A DNA stretch of 64,000 nucleotides from Kaistia defluvii (GTDB lineage: Bacteria > Pseudomonadota > Alphaproteobacteria > Rhizobiales > Kaistiaceae): assembly GCF_040548815.1 (NCBI RefSeq), contig NZ_JBEPSM010000001.1, positions 1,488,001 through 1,552,000 of the forward strand. Reading direction: 5' to 3'. This document shows, one piece after another, positions 1-9,431 of this stretch. Positions within the stretch are counted from its first letter, which is position 1. The number at the start of each line of letters is the position of its first letter. A program made the translations under genes and the position numbers. The notes below the pieces were generated by a model. The model ran no database searches and was not told where the DNA came from. It saw only the letters and a program-made list of their open reading frames with translations.

Positions 1-1
1 G

Positions 2-640
2 GAAACCTATCTTGACCGCGCGTTCTGGAAAGAGAATTTCGACAAGCTCACGCCCGAGCAGAAGGCAGCGATCAAGGCCAAGGGCGTCATCATCGAAGGC
101 GTCTCCGGCAATTTCTACTCGAACACCCGCCTGACCGGATTTCGGAACGTCTCGAAGGACTTCCCTGGCATCGAAATCGTCGGCGCTCCCTGCGCAGGCG
201 ACTGGAAGCGCGAGAAGGGCACCAACTGCGCCGAAGATTTCCTGCAGGCCCATGACGACATCGACTTCATCTGGGCCGCCTCGAACGAGATGGGCCTGGG
301 CGCGATGCTGGCGGCGCAGAACGCCGGCCGGCTGGAGACCGCGTCCGACGGTGTCAAGGTCGGCGATGGCAAGGTTGCCATCTTCACCAATGACGTGACG
401 CCGGAATCGGTCGACCGCATCGCGGAAGGCAAGCTGATCGGGGAAACCACGCATGGTTTTGCCGACTGGGGATGGTACGGCACGAAGATCGCCGTCGAGA
501 TCGCCTGCAAGCAAGACGTTGAGAAGATCTTCGACATCCGCCCGCGTACCGTCGAGATCAACAACGCCCGTCTTTTCTATCCCGATCCGAAGCTTGAGCA
601 GATCGACTGGGCAACGATGCGCGCCAACTGCAAGAAGTAG
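2..640 (+). CDS. Sugar ABC transporter substrate-binding protein (5' end missing)
   Basis: C-terminal 212 residues of a periplasmic binding protein; the reading frame is open to the left edge, so signal peptide and N-domain are outside the window. The segment has the look of periplasmic_binding_4 / RbsB-like proteins: an EDFLQAHDDIDFIWAASNEMGLGA stretch (seen in two parts around residues 80-102) that typically forms the second lobe. It delivers substrate to the ATPase and permease that follow directly (gene order binding protein, ATPase, permease as in CUT2 importers). Three cysteines are present, one close to the C-terminus. Ligand cannot be read from sequence; the downstream transketolase and xylulokinase-like kinase suggest a pentose, pentulose or pentitol. 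Confidence 0.85.
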   Translation, partial: ETYLDRAFWKENFDKLTPEQKAAIKAKGVIIEGVSGNFYSNTRLTGFRNVSKDFPGIEIVGAPCAGDWKREKGTNCAEDFLQAHDDIDFIWAASNEMGLGAMLAAQNAGRLETASDGVKVGDGKVAIFTNDVTPESVDRIAEGKLIGETTHGFADWGWYGTKIAVEIACKQDVEKIFDIRPRTVEINNARLFYPDPKLEQIDWATMRANCKK

Positions 641-660
641 CGATCTCCAGATAGTCGGCT

Positions 661-680
661 ATCGGCGTCGCATCGCCGAT
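661..680 (+). other. Stem-loop between binding-protein and ATPase genes
   Basis: ATCGGCG (661-667) pairs with CGCCGAT (674-680) around a 6-base loop. No T-run follows, so it is more likely a 3'-end-protecting or processing hairpin that keeps the upstream binding-protein message abundant than a full terminator. Confidence 0.4.
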
Positions 681-718
681 CCGCATTCGGCTCGATAGAC
701 TTGACGGAGTTGCATAAG

Positions 719-2230
719 GTGGCTACCTCGCCCGCCCCTACTCTGCCTGACTCTGCCCCGGAGGCGAATACGCTTCTCCGCCTCCGGGACATTGGCAAAG
801 TATTCCCTGGCAACGTTGCGCTTTGCGACGTCTCGCTGGACATCCGCGCCGGAGAAATTCACGCCTTGATGGGCGAGAATGGGGCGGGCAAGTCAACGCT
901 GATGAAGATCATCGCCGGAGAATACTCGGCGACGTCCGGCGACATCGTGGTCGACGGCAAGATCGTGCCGTCGAATTTCGACGCTGCAAAATACGGCATC
1001 GGCCTCGTTCATCAGGAACTGAGTCTGGTCCCTGCCCTTTCCGTCGCCGAGAACATCTATCTCGGCCGCCTGCCCCGACGCTTCGGCTCCATCGACTGGC
1101 GGGCGGCCGAGAAGAACGCACGGGCAATCCTGCGACGCCTCGGTGTCGACCTCGATCCGCGCGCACCGGTCGGCAGGCTGGAAGTCGCTGAGCAACAGTT
1201 GGTCGAGATCGCCCGCGTGCTGGAGCGCGCACCAAAAATTGTCCTGTTCGACGAGCCGACATCCGCGCTGTCTGACAGCGAGAGAACCCGGCTCTTCGAC
1301 GTCATCCGCCTCCTGAAGGAAGAGGGGCACGGCGTCGTCTACATCTCGCATAACCTGTCCGAGATCATGGCGATCGCCGATCGGGTGACGGTGCTGCGAG
1401 ACGGCCGCCTCGCAGCGTCCCTCCCAGTCGCCGAAGCGAGTGAGGAGAAGATCGTCTCACTGATGGTTGGTCAGGTGATGGGGCAGCAATTCCCCAAATT
1501 CGAGAGCGAGACCGGGAAGGACGTCCTACGGGTCGAAAATCTGGTTTCGGGAACGGCGCTCAAGGGCGTCTCCTTCTCGCTGCGACAAGGCGAAATCCTG
1601 GGCGTCTACGGCCTGATGGGTGCGGGCCAGGCGGAACTGGCCGGCGCCATTTTCGGACTGGCACCCTTCGACAGCGGCGAAATCCACGTGGGCGAGACGC
1701 GGCTTAGGGATCACAGCCCTGCCGATGCCATTGCCGCACGGATCGGCCTGCTGTCGCGGGATCGGCGGCAAAGCCTAATCCCGATGCAACCGATCGCGCC
1801 CAATCTGAGCCTGGCATGGCTCTCCGATCGGGCGATGCTGTCCAATCTCGAACTCGGCCGCGAGAAGCGCGAGAGCGCAGACTATATCCGGATGATGCGG
1901 ATCCGGCCGCCATCCATGACCCAGAAGCTCCTGCACTATAGCGGCGGCAATCAGCAGAAGGTCATCCTGGCCCGATGGATGTCGAGCGGTTCGAAGATAC
2001 TCATCTTCGACGAACCAACCCGTGGCATCGATGTAGGGGCCAAGGCGGAAGTCTTCACCATCATGAGCCGCCTGGTCGAGGCCGGAACCTCCATCCTGAT
2101 GATTTCGTCGGAGATCAACGAGCTGGTCGCCTTGGCAGACCGGGTTCTCGTCATGCGCAGCGGCCTCATCAAGGTGGAGTTGACGCGCGAACAGCTCTCC
2201 CAAGAAGCGCTGCTGCTCCATTCACACTGA
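719..2230 (+). CDS. Sugar ABC transporter ATP-binding protein, double NBD (RbsA/XylG type)
   Basis: About 503 residues, the usual length of CUT2 ATPases with two fused nucleotide-binding domains. Domain 1 has Walker A GENGAGKST (about residues 52-60), a signature region followed by LFDEPTSAL as Walker B. Domain 2 has the degenerate Walker A GLMGAGQAEL, signature SGGNQQKV and Walker B IFDEPTRGID, the normal asymmetric pattern of RbsA-like proteins. No ATG lies near the start. TTG at 701 opens the frame but has no Shine-Dalgarno; GTG at 719 sits 9 bases after GGAG (706-709) and is preferred. Sits between its binding protein and permease and energises import at the inner membrane. Confidence 0.9.
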   Translation: MATSPAPTLPDSAPEANTLLRLRDIGKVFPGNVALCDVSLDIRAGEIHALMGENGAGKSTLMKIIAGEYSATSGDIVVDGKIVPSNFDAAKYGIGLVHQELSLVPALSVAENIYLGRLPRRFGSIDWRAAEKNARAILRRLGVDLDPRAPVGRLEVAEQQLVEIARVLERAPKIVLFDEPTSALSDSERTRLFDVIRLLKEEGHGVVYISHNLSEIMAIADRVTVLRDGRLAASLPVAEASEEKIVSLMVGQVMGQQFPKFESETGKDVLRVENLVSGTALKGVSFSLRQGEILGVYGLMGAGQAELAGAIFGLAPFDSGEIHVGETRLRDHSPADAIAARIGLLSRDRRQSLIPMQPIAPNLSLAWLSDRAMLSNLELGREKRESADYIRMMRIRPPSMTQKLLHYSGGNQQKVILARWMSSGSKILIFDEPTRGIDVGAKAEVFTIMSRLVEAGTSILMISSEINELVALADRVLVMRSGLIKVELTREQLSQEALLLHSH

Positions 2231-2241
2231 CAGGCGTTACG

Positions 2242-3288
2242 ATGGCACACGAAATGACCAACTCGAGCCCCACTTCGACCAAGGCAGATCGGTCGCGGTT
2301 GGCATTGCGGGACATTCTCTTCAAGGCAGGCCCGCTGATCGCCCTGATTGCGCTGATCGCCTATCTGTCGTTCGCCTCGCCAAAGTTCGCCACCCATACC
2401 AACTTCGCCAATATCGGCCGTCAAACCGCGCCACTCGCGATCCTGGCGATCGGGCAGACCTTCGCGATCCTGACGGGCGGCATCGATCTTTCCGTCGCGG
2501 CCATCGCCGCCTTCGCCTCGGCAACGACCGCCGTGCTGATGACGTCGCCGCTGGTCCTGTTCGGGGTCGACTTCGGCTATCTGCCGATCCCCGTCTGCCT
2601 GGCGGCCGGACTGATGGTCGGGCTGCTCGCGGGACTGCTGAACGGATGGATCATCGCGACCTTCAAGATCCCCGATTTCATAGCAACGCTCGGAACGATG
2701 CAGGTATTTCGCGGCGTGGCACTGCTGACAACCCAGGGGCAATCCGTACCTGGGCCATCCTCGACCCGCGAAATGCCGGCGTCGTTCACATGGCTCGGGA
2801 CAGCGAATGTCGCAGGCATTCCCGCCAGCATATTCATCGCGCTGATCTGCGCGGGCATAGCGATCTATGTGCTCAAATTCACGGCCTTGGGCCGAGCGGT
2901 CTATGCGGTCGGTGGCAACCGGGAGGCGGCGCGCGTCTGCGGCATCTCCATCGGCCGAACGAAGATCTATGTCTATGCCATCTCGGGCCTGCTCGCCTCG
3001 ATCGCCGGCATTCTGCTCGTGGCCCGGCTCAGTGCCGCAAATGCCCTGCTGGCCGAAGGCGAGGAGCTTCGCTCCATTGCTTCGGTCGTGATCGGCGGCA
3101 CTAATCTATTCGGTGGCGAAGGCGGCGTCATCGGCTCGCTCATCGGCGCCATGCTCGTCGGCGTTCTTGGCAACGGCCTCAACCTGCTCGGGGTGAGCCC
3201 ATTCTACCAGCGCATCGCGCAGGGCGTGGTGGTGGTTCTGGTCGTCATCTTCGACCAGTGGCGCCGGCGCAGCCTCAACAAGAAGTAG
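2242..3288 (+). CDS. Sugar ABC transporter permease (RbsC type)
   Basis: 348 residues with about ten hydrophobic segments and the BPD_transp_2 hallmarks GGIDLSVAAIAA near residue 75 and GGTNLFGGEGG near residue 285. Forms the membrane channel of the importer encoded with the two preceding genes. The open frame extends far upstream inside the ATPase gene, but ATG 2242, 11 bases after the ATPase stop, gives the conserved short cytoplasmic N-terminus and matches family length, so it was chosen. Confidence 0.9.
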   Translation: MAHEMTNSSPTSTKADRSRLALRDILFKAGPLIALIALIAYLSFASPKFATHTNFANIGRQTAPLAILAIGQTFAILTGGIDLSVAAIAAFASATTAVLMTSPLVLFGVDFGYLPIPVCLAAGLMVGLLAGLLNGWIIATFKIPDFIATLGTMQVFRGVALLTTQGQSVPGPSSTREMPASFTWLGTANVAGIPASIFIALICAGIAIYVLKFTALGRAVYAVGGNREAARVCGISIGRTKIYVYAISGLLASIAGILLVARLSAANALLAEGEELRSIASVVIGGTNLFGGEGGVIGSLIGAMLVGVLGNGLNLLGVSPFYQRIAQGVVVVLVVIFDQWRRRSLNKK

Positions 3289-3446
3289 CGCCTCCGACGC
3301 AGGGCAGCGATGCAGGACAGGCGAACCTCCTGACCCGCGCTCACGCGTGCGGGACCTGGGATGCCGATGACAGCAGCTAGCCGGGCAGTAAGGCGACGGC
3401 CGACCGAAATTGGTCGGACGGAAATTGCGACGGGCCGTCAAAAGGG

Positions 3447-3475
3447 TTGACAGACAGGCCCCAAAAAGCTGTACG
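3447..3475 (+). promoter_or_regulatory. Possible promoter of the transketolase gene
   Basis: TTGACA at 3447-3452, then 17 bases and a weak -10 candidate TGTACG at 3470-3475. A direct repeat TTACATCA/TTACATGA follows at 3483-3498 and may be a regulator site. The 236-base gap after the permease (3289-3524) also holds a small hairpin CCGACC/GGTCGG at 3400-3417. The -10 match is poor, so this is tentative. Confidence 0.3.
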
Positions 3476-3524
3476 GTCAACCTTACATCATTACATGACT
3501 GCCATCCCTTTATAGGACCTGACG

Positions 3525-5528
3525 ATGACATCCCCCAGCCGCCGTGACCTTGCCAACGCCATCCGGTTTCTGACCGCCGATGTTGTTCAGCAGGCAAGCT
3601 CCGGCCACCCCGGCACCGCCATGGGAATGGCCGACATCGCCGAGGTTCTTTGGAACGGCTTTCTGAAACACAACCCTGCGAACCCCAAATGGAGCAACCG
3701 CGACCGCTTCGTCCAATCCAACGGACACGGCTCGATGCTGATCTATTCGCTCCTTCACCTGTCAGGCTACGATTTGACGGTCCAGGACCTCAGGGATCAT
3801 CGCAAACTGCACTCCAAGACTCCGGGACATCCGGAATTGGGCATCACGGATGGCGTAGAAACCACCACAGGACCACTGGGTCAGGGTTTCGCCAACGCCG
3901 TCGGCATGGCGTTTGCGGAAAAGAAGCTGGCCACCGAGTTCAACCGCGATGGCTTCCCGATCGTCGATCACTTTACCTATGTCTTCGTCGGCGATGGCTG
4001 CCTCATGGAGGGCGTCGCCCAGGAAGCAGCATCGCTGGCGGGTTCGCTGGGGCTGAACAAGCTCATCGCCGTCTATGACGACAACAACATCTCGATCGAC
4101 GGCGAAGTCGGCGCGTGGTTTGCCGACGACACGGCCGCCCGCTTCCGCTCCCTGGGCTGGAACGTGGTGGCCGATGTCGATGGCCACGACAGCGACGCCG
4201 TCGCCAGCGCCTTCGAGGCAGCCCACCGGTCGCAAGACAAGCCCACCATGATCTGCTGCAAGACGATCATCGGCTTCGGCTCTCCCAACAAGCAGGGCAA
4301 GGAAGAGGTCCACGGATCGCCGCTGGGCATCGAGGAAGTGGCGCTGACGCGCAAGAGCCTCGGCTGGGATCACCCGGCATTCTTCGTGCCCGCCGAGATC
4401 CTGCAAGGCTGGAATGCCCTGGCGAAAGGCGAGGCCGCGGAGAGCCGCTGGAACGAATTGTTCGCCAACTACTCGAAGAGCTACCCGGAGCTGGCTGCCG
4501 AATTCAGCCGTCGCAATGCGGGCGAGCTGCCGAAGAACTTCGACGCCGTTGTCTCAGCGGAAGTCGCGAGGATCCTTGCCTCGGATCCGGCAAAGCAGCC
4601 CCTTCGCAAGGGATCGAACCGTGTCGCAACCAAGCTGATCGAGAATACGCCGGAAGTCGTTGGCGGCTCTGCCGATGTCTCGGTTTCGACGCTTGCATGG
4701 ACGTCGGCCTCCCGGTCCATCACGAAGGATGATTTCGCCGGCAACTTCGTCCATTATGGCGTGCGCGAGTTCGGCATGTCGGCGATGATGAACGGCATGG
4801 CCGCCCATGGCGGCCTGCTTCCCTACGGCTCGTGCTACCTCGTGTTCAGCGACTACAGCCGCAATGCCGTGCGCCTGGCCTCGCTGATGGGACTGCGCGC
4901 CATCTTCCTCTATACGCACGACTCGATTGGCGTCGGCGAAGACGGCCCGACCCACCAGCCCTGCGAGCAGATGCTGGCGCTGCGGGCGATCCCCGGCATG
5001 TCGCTCTGGCGCCCGGGCAGCGAACTGGAAGCGCTCGCCGGCTGGGAGGCCGCATTCAAGCGGAAGGGCCCGACGGTGATTGTCGCGGCCCGGCAGGATG
5101 GCGCGGTGTTCGCACACACGCCCGAACACCTGGACGGCATCCGCAGGGGCGGCTATGTGCTACGCCAGTCGTCGTGCGAGACGCCAGACGTTGTGCTGGT
5201 CGGCACAGGATCGGAACTGGCCCAGATCATCGCCGCCGGCGACCAGCTAGAGCAGCAGGGCAAATCGGTGCGGCTGGTATCGATACCGAACGGCAACATT
5301 TTCGCCGCGCAGGACAAGGCCTACCAGGACGAAGTTCTTTCCTTCGGCACGCCTGCCGTGTTCGTCGAGGCCGCTTCCCCGCTGTACTGGTATCAGTTCC
5401 TGAAGGGGCCCGGCACGGTCGTCGGCGTCGATCGCTTTGGTGAGTCCGCAACTGGCCCGGAGCTCTACCGCCTCCTGAACATCACCGCCGAGCGCGTCGT
5501 GGCAGAGGCAATGGCCCTGTTGGGCTGA
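3525..5528 (+). CDS. tkt: Transketolase
   Basis: 667 residues, the full length of bacterial transketolase. Moves two-carbon ketol units between sugar phosphates (xylulose 5-phosphate donor) in the cytosol using thiamine diphosphate. Visible: N-terminal SSGHPG with the catalytic histidine (about residue 27), [13 protein letters not shown] with the diphosphate-binding GDG and the downstream DDNNIS (about 155-190), the pyrimidine-domain [14 protein letters not shown] carrying the catalytic glutamate, and EDGPTHQP. It lies between an importer and a xylulokinase-like kinase, so it probably drains pathway-made xylulose 5-phosphate into the pentose phosphate pool and may be an extra copy beside a chromosomal housekeeping enzyme; that copy is not in the window. 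Confidence 0.95.
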   Translation: MTSPSRRDLANAIRFLTADVVQQASSGHPGTAMGMADIAEVLWNGFLKHNPANPKWSNRDRFVQSNGHGSMLIYSLLHLSGYDLTVQDLRDHRKLHSKTPGHPELGITDGVETTTGPLGQGFANAVGMAFAEKKLATEFNRDGFPIVDHFTYVFVGDGCLMEGVAQEAASLAGSLGLNKLIAVYDDNNISIDGEVGAWFADDTAARFRSLGWNVVADVDGHDSDAVASAFEAAHRSQDKPTMICCKTIIGFGSPNKQGKEEVHGSPLGIEEVALTRKSLGWDHPAFFVPAEILQGWNALAKGEAAESRWNELFANYSKSYPELAAEFSRRNAGELPKNFDAVVSAEVARILASDPAKQPLRKGSNRVATKLIENTPEVVGGSADVSVSTLAWTSASRSITKDDFAGNFVHYGVREFGMSAMMNGMAAHGGLLPYGSCYLVFSDYSRNAVRLASLMGLRAIFLYTHDSIGVGEDGPTHQPCEQMLALRAIPGMSLWRPGSELEALAGWEAAFKRKGPTVIVAARQDGAVFAHTPEHLDGIRRGGYVLRQSSCETPDVVLVGTGSELAQIIAAGDQLEQQGKSVRLVSIPNGNIFAAQDKAYQDEVLSFGTPAVFVEAASPLYWYQFLKGPGTVVGVDRFGESATGPELYRLLNITAERVVAEAMALLG

Positions 5529-5556
5529 TCCGCCTCCAGCATCGGGAAGACAGTCC

Positions 5557-7005
5557 ATGTTTCTCGGCATCGATCTAGGCACCGGTTCGGTAAAGGCCCT
5601 GCTCATCGACGGCTCCGGTCGAGCCGTCGCGGAAGCAAGCCGGACCTATGCGGTTCGCTCTCCGGTCCCCGGCTATGCCGAAACCGCGGTCGAGGCGTGG
5701 TGGACGGCAACAGTCGCGGCGGTGCGGGAATGCTGCGCCGGCCGCGGCGACGACGTCCAGGGAATCGGGCTTTCCGGGCAGGCGCATGGTGTCGTGGTCC
5801 TGGATAAGAACGACCAGCCGCTGCGGCCGGCCATCCTCTGGGCCGACCAGCGCGCCACAGCGCAGATGGAAGAGATCCTCGCCCTGCCGGCTGCAATCCG
5901 GCTACCGCTTGCCAATCCCGTGGTGACCGGCATGGCGGGCCTTTCCCTTATGTGGCTGCGCGACAACGAGCCGGCCACCTTCGCCGCCATCCGCCGGGCC
6001 CTCTCGCCAAAGGACTGGCTGCGCTTCGTAATGACGGGCGAAGTTGCGACGGAGCCCAGCGATGCCTCCATGACCCTGCTCTACGACATTGTCGAGGACC
6101 AATGGTCGACGGAATTGATCCGGAAGGTTGGCATCGATCCAGACATCCTGTCCCCCATCGTCGAATCCAGTTCGGTCGCCGGTCGACTGACGAACGTGCG
6201 GGCGGAGGAGTTGGGCCTGAGGCCCGGTATCCCCGTCGCAGCCGGATTATCGGATACAGCCGCGTGCCTGTTCGGCATGGGACAGATCAATCCTGGTGCC
6301 ACCATCCTGCAGATCGGTTCCGGCATTCAGATCATGGCCGTTACCGATCGGATCGAGCCGAAGCTGCAACCCTTCTACAACAGCTACCGCGGCATCGGCC
6401 GCAGCCTCTATGTCATGGCGGCGATGCAGAATGGGGGCACCGTGTTCGAATGGGCGCGCGGCGTTCTGGGCGCCACTTGGCCGGAGATGTATGAGGGCGC
6501 CTTCGAGTCCGGCGAGGGCCATGGCGGCGTGACCTTCCTTCCCTACGCGGCCGGAGAGCGGGCGCCGCTGTTGGACCCTGACGCAACGGCTGTCTGGGCC
6601 AACATGCGCTTGGGCTGCAGCCGCAACCAGATCATCCGGTCGGTGTTCGATGGCGTGGCAATGGCTATCCGGGACAGCTGGGACGCGCTGAAGCGGGAAG
6701 GCATCACGGCCCCTCACATGCTGCTTGCCGGGGGCGGCAGCGGGGACCCGCGCTGGCGCCGGCTCTTGGCCGATACGATCCAAGTCCCACTCAAGCCGGC
6801 GCTGGATGCCGGGAGCGCCACCCTCGGCGCCGCCTATCTGGGCGGCATGGCGGCGGGCCACTGGACCCAGCCAGCCGATATTCCATTCGCGGCCGCCACT
6901 GACCCCATGATCCTGCCCCGCCCCGTGGATGGGCTCGACGAGGATTTGGCTCACTTCCGAGGGATCTATCGCGGGCTAAAGCAGTCGTCGCGCCCAACCA
7001 TTTAA
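5557..7005 (+). CDS. xylB: Xylulokinase-like FGGY carbohydrate kinase (first copy)
   Basis: 482 residues. N-terminal phosphate-binding loop GIDLGTGSVKAL, GLSGQAHGVVVLD (substrate loop; most xylulokinases have GQMHG), AILWADQRA, the catalytic aspartate in AAGLSDTAACLFG (about residue 232) and the C-terminal adenine-site loop LLAGGGSGDPRWRRLLAD. Expected to phosphorylate D-xylulose or a related ketose with ATP. It follows transketolase by 28 bases and is probably co-transcribed. The second FGGY kinase of the window (11342-12811) keeps GQMH and is clearly divergent, so the two likely use different sugars. Confidence 0.85.
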   Translation: MFLGIDLGTGSVKALLIDGSGRAVAEASRTYAVRSPVPGYAETAVEAWWTATVAAVRECCAGRGDDVQGIGLSGQAHGVVVLDKNDQPLRPAILWADQRATAQMEEILALPAAIRLPLANPVVTGMAGLSLMWLRDNEPATFAAIRRALSPKDWLRFVMTGEVATEPSDASMTLLYDIVEDQWSTELIRKVGIDPDILSPIVESSSVAGRLTNVRAEELGLRPGIPVAAGLSDTAACLFGMGQINPGATILQIGSGIQIMAVTDRIEPKLQPFYNSYRGIGRSLYVMAAMQNGGTVFEWARGVLGATWPEMYEGAFESGEGHGGVTFLPYAAGERAPLLDPDATAVWANMRLGCSRNQIIRSVFDGVAMAIRDSWDALKREGITAPHMLLAGGGSGDPRWRRLLADTIQVPLKPALDAGSATLGAAYLGGMAAGHWTQPADIPFAAATDPMILPRPVDGLDEDLAHFRGIYRGLKQSSRPTI

Positions 7006-7212
7006 GCAGAGGTCCGATTTTAATTGAATTTCCTTCTTTATAATAAATTATTGCAATAAATGCCGAGATCGTCTCTATTTATCGATAGTGCCTGTGTAGT
7101 GATAATCTCGACTATCGAATTATCGACGTGCCGCCGATTTCGCCAGCATGAAGACCCGGACTACCCAGCAACAATAAATCAATAAAAATACTGTCTATGG
7201 AGGAGACCAAGA
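7006..7212. promoter_or_regulatory. AT-rich control region before CUT1 importer; 12-bp palindrome
   Basis: This 207-base gap is strikingly AT-rich against its GC-rich surroundings. It holds the perfect palindrome TTATTGCAATAA at 7048-7059 and several ATCGA-type repeats between about 7080 and 7130 (ATCGATA, TATCGAATTATCGA). These are natural candidates for sites of one of the two SorC regulators encoded nearby. A good Shine-Dalgarno GGAGGAG lies before ATG 7213. Confidence 0.45.
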
Positions 7213-8493
7213 ATGCGCTCGTTTAAAGCTAGGAATTTTCTGATCGCAGCCTCGATGGCTGCCATTGGAATGGCAACAGGTCTTGCCAACGCCGCCGAAC
7301 TGAAGATTTGGCACCACACCTACCCGCCAGCAGAAGAATTCATCAAGCAGAAGGCGGCCGAATACACCAAGCTTCATCCGGATGTGACGTTCCAGTTCCA
7401 GTCCGATCCGCATGGCGACTATGAGGTCAAGCTGCTGGCGGCCATCGCCGCTGGCGAGGCGCCCGATCTGATCAACGTGCTCGACTACCTCTACCCGAAA
7501 TTCGTCAGCAAGGGCATTCTCGCCGAGGCCAACCTGCCGGCCATGGGCGTCAAGACCAATGAGGAACTGGAGGCCCTGTATTCGCCTGGCGCTCTCAAGG
7601 GTCTGATGATCGACAACAAGATCTACGGACTTCCCGAAGAGCTGAATACCTTCGCCTTGTTCATGAACAAGGAACATTTCGCCGAGGTCGGCATCGACGT
7701 GACCGACAAGGCCAATTGGCCGAAGAGCTGGGATGACCTCTTCGCAATGGCGAAGAAGGTTCAGAAGAAGGACGATAGCGGCAATTTCACCCGCCTCGGC
7801 TTCAATTGGGTCTTCGGGCTCGATGGCTTCTGGTATGCCATGGAATACTGGCCGATCCTCAACCAGTATGGCTGCGAAGTGCTCGACGCCGCCGGCAAGG
7901 CGACGATCAACTCGCCGCAATGCGTCGCGGCCTTCACGGACACCTGGCAGCGCCTGGTGACCGATGGCATCGGTGGCCCCGACTACGCCACTGTGAATCC
8001 GGTCAACGCACTGCAGGACTTCTCCGATGGTCGCCAGTCGATGATGATGGCCGGCATCTGGTCGCCCCCGCTGTTCGGCGAGGACGTCAAGAAGAACTAC
8101 GTCGTGGCGCCCATCCCGCAAAAGGACCCGGCCAATCCCAAGACGCTGCTCTACAACTATTCGATGACGGTCACCCAGGCCTCCAAAAATCAGGAAGAAG
8201 CGTGGCGCTTCCTTCGCTTCCTGACCTCGGATGGCGATGGCTATCTGCGCCATACCGGCTACGTGACCGGCCTGAAGGGCTGGGAGAAGTCGGAAGCAGC
8301 GAAGGATACGATCGGCGCCGACATCTTTGCGGATCAGCTTCAGTACGGCACCTACTACTGGCGCTCGCTGACCTGGAACGAGGAAGGCAAGGCGATCAAG
8401 GATGCGATCGAGCAGATGATGCAGGGCACTTCGGTGCAGGAAGCGCTTGATCAGGCTGCCAAGCAGATCGATTTCGTGCGCAGCCAGAACTAA
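7213..8493 (+). CDS. CUT1 sugar ABC transporter substrate-binding protein
   Basis: 426 residues, family 1 extracellular solute-binding protein. Signal peptide residues 1-27 (basic start, hydrophobic core, cleavage after ANA). The mature part has the family pattern: an aromatic-rich start LKIWHHTYPP, LLAAIAAGEAPDLINV, a loop with YGLPEELNTFALFMNKEHF, and MMMAGIWSPP. Captures a sugar, polyol or oligosaccharide in the periplasm for the two permeases that follow. Strong Shine-Dalgarno supports the start. Ligand unknown. Confidence 0.9.
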   Translation: MRSFKARNFLIAASMAAIGMATGLANAAELKIWHHTYPPAEEFIKQKAAEYTKLHPDVTFQFQSDPHGDYEVKLLAAIAAGEAPDLINVLDYLYPKFVSKGILAEANLPAMGVKTNEELEALYSPGALKGLMIDNKIYGLPEELNTFALFMNKEHFAEVGIDVTDKANWPKSWDDLFAMAKKVQKKDDSGNFTRLGFNWVFGLDGFWYAMEYWPILNQYGCEVLDAAGKATINSPQCVAAFTDTWQRLVTDGIGGPDYATVNPVNALQDFSDGRQSMMMAGIWSPPLFGEDVKKNYVVAPIPQKDPANPKTLLYNYSMTVTQASKNQEEAWRFLRFLTSDGDGYLRHTGYVTGLKGWEKSEAAKDTIGADIFADQLQYGTYYWRSLTWNEEGKAIKDAIEQMMQGTSVQEALDQAAKQIDFVRSQN

Positions 8494-8513
8494 CTATCCG
8501 TCGAAGTCGATTG

Positions 8514-8539
8514 CCCATCCGGCGTGAAACCCGGATGGG
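8514..8539 (+). other. Stem-loop between binding-protein and permease genes
   Basis: Perfect 9-bp stem CCCATCCGG (8514-8522) / CCGGATGGG (8531-8539) with an 8-base loop and no T-run. Position after a binding-protein gene is typical of hairpins that protect the upstream message or attenuate the permeases. Confidence 0.6.
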
Positions 8540-8567
8540 TACTACGCCGGCCGAAAGGTACTGACGC

Positions 8568-9431
8568 GTGTTTCAGTCTAGAAGACGCTTATCTCTCATA
8601 TTCATAGCGCCCGCTCTTTTGTATCTGGCGATATTTCAGCTCTATCCCGTTCTGTACGCCGTCTATATCAGCTTCCATAAATACGATCTGATGTCGCCGC
8701 CCGTCTTCACCGGGCTTTCCAACTACACCCGCCTGGCGTCGGACGAGCAATTCCTGCGTTCGCTCTGGGTGACGGCGTTCTACGTCTTCTGGACCATCAT
8801 CCCGGTGATCGGCCTGTCCTTCGTCCTGGGCGGCCTCCTCAGCACGCTGGGCCGGAGCCGAAGCGTCTGGCGGTTCCTGCTCTATCTGCCATCCATTTTG
8901 CCATTCGTTTCGGTCGCCCTGGTCTGGAAGCTGATGTTCAACCAGCGCGGCCCGATCAACGACGCGCTCAACAGCGCCGGCATGGCGTCGATTCCCTGGC
9001 TGACCAATAGCGCCTATGCGCCGTGGGCGCTGATCTTCATGAGCTGGTGGCACGCGACGAGCTACTACACCATCATTTTCCTGGCCGGATTTCTGACCTT
9101 GCCGCGCGACTGCTTCGAAGCCGCCCGACTCGACGGCGCGAAACTGCTTCCGATGATCCGGCACATCACCATTCCGCTTATGCGGCCGACCATCGCGCTG
9201 GTAGTCGTCTTGGCGACGGTCAACGGACTCAAGGCTTTTGTCTTCCAGCAGGTCCTGACGGATGGCGGTCCCGCCAACGCGACGCAGATCCTGACGATCC
9301 TCATCTACAAGACGGCATTCAGCTATCTCGACATGGGCCGCGCCAGCACCTACTCGATCGTGCTCTTCGGCTGCATCATGCTGCTGAGCCTCATTCAGAT
9401 CTGGCTGATTTCAGGACGAAGAGATGCATAG
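8568..9431 (+). CDS. CUT1 sugar ABC transporter permease (MalF type)
   Basis: 287 residues with six hydrophobic segments. The EAA loop is visible as CFEAARLDGAKLLPMIRHITIPLMRPT (about residues 183-209), the ATPase contact site. Starts with GTG at 8568; no in-frame ATG fits upstream. Overlaps the next permease by 8 bases, so the two subunits are translationally coupled. No ATP-binding subunit is encoded in this unit. Confidence 0.9.
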   Translation: MFQSRRRLSLIFIAPALLYLAIFQLYPVLYAVYISFHKYDLMSPPVFTGLSNYTRLASDEQFLRSLWVTAFYVFWTIIPVIGLSFVLGGLLSTLGRSRSVWRFLLYLPSILPFVSVALVWKLMFNQRGPINDALNSAGMASIPWLTNSAYAPWALIFMSWWHATSYYTIIFLAGFLTLPRDCFEAARLDGAKLLPMIRHITIPLMRPTIALVVVLATVNGLKAFVFQQVLTDGGPANATQILTILIYKTAFSYLDMGRASTYSIVLFGCIMLLSLIQIWLISGRRDA

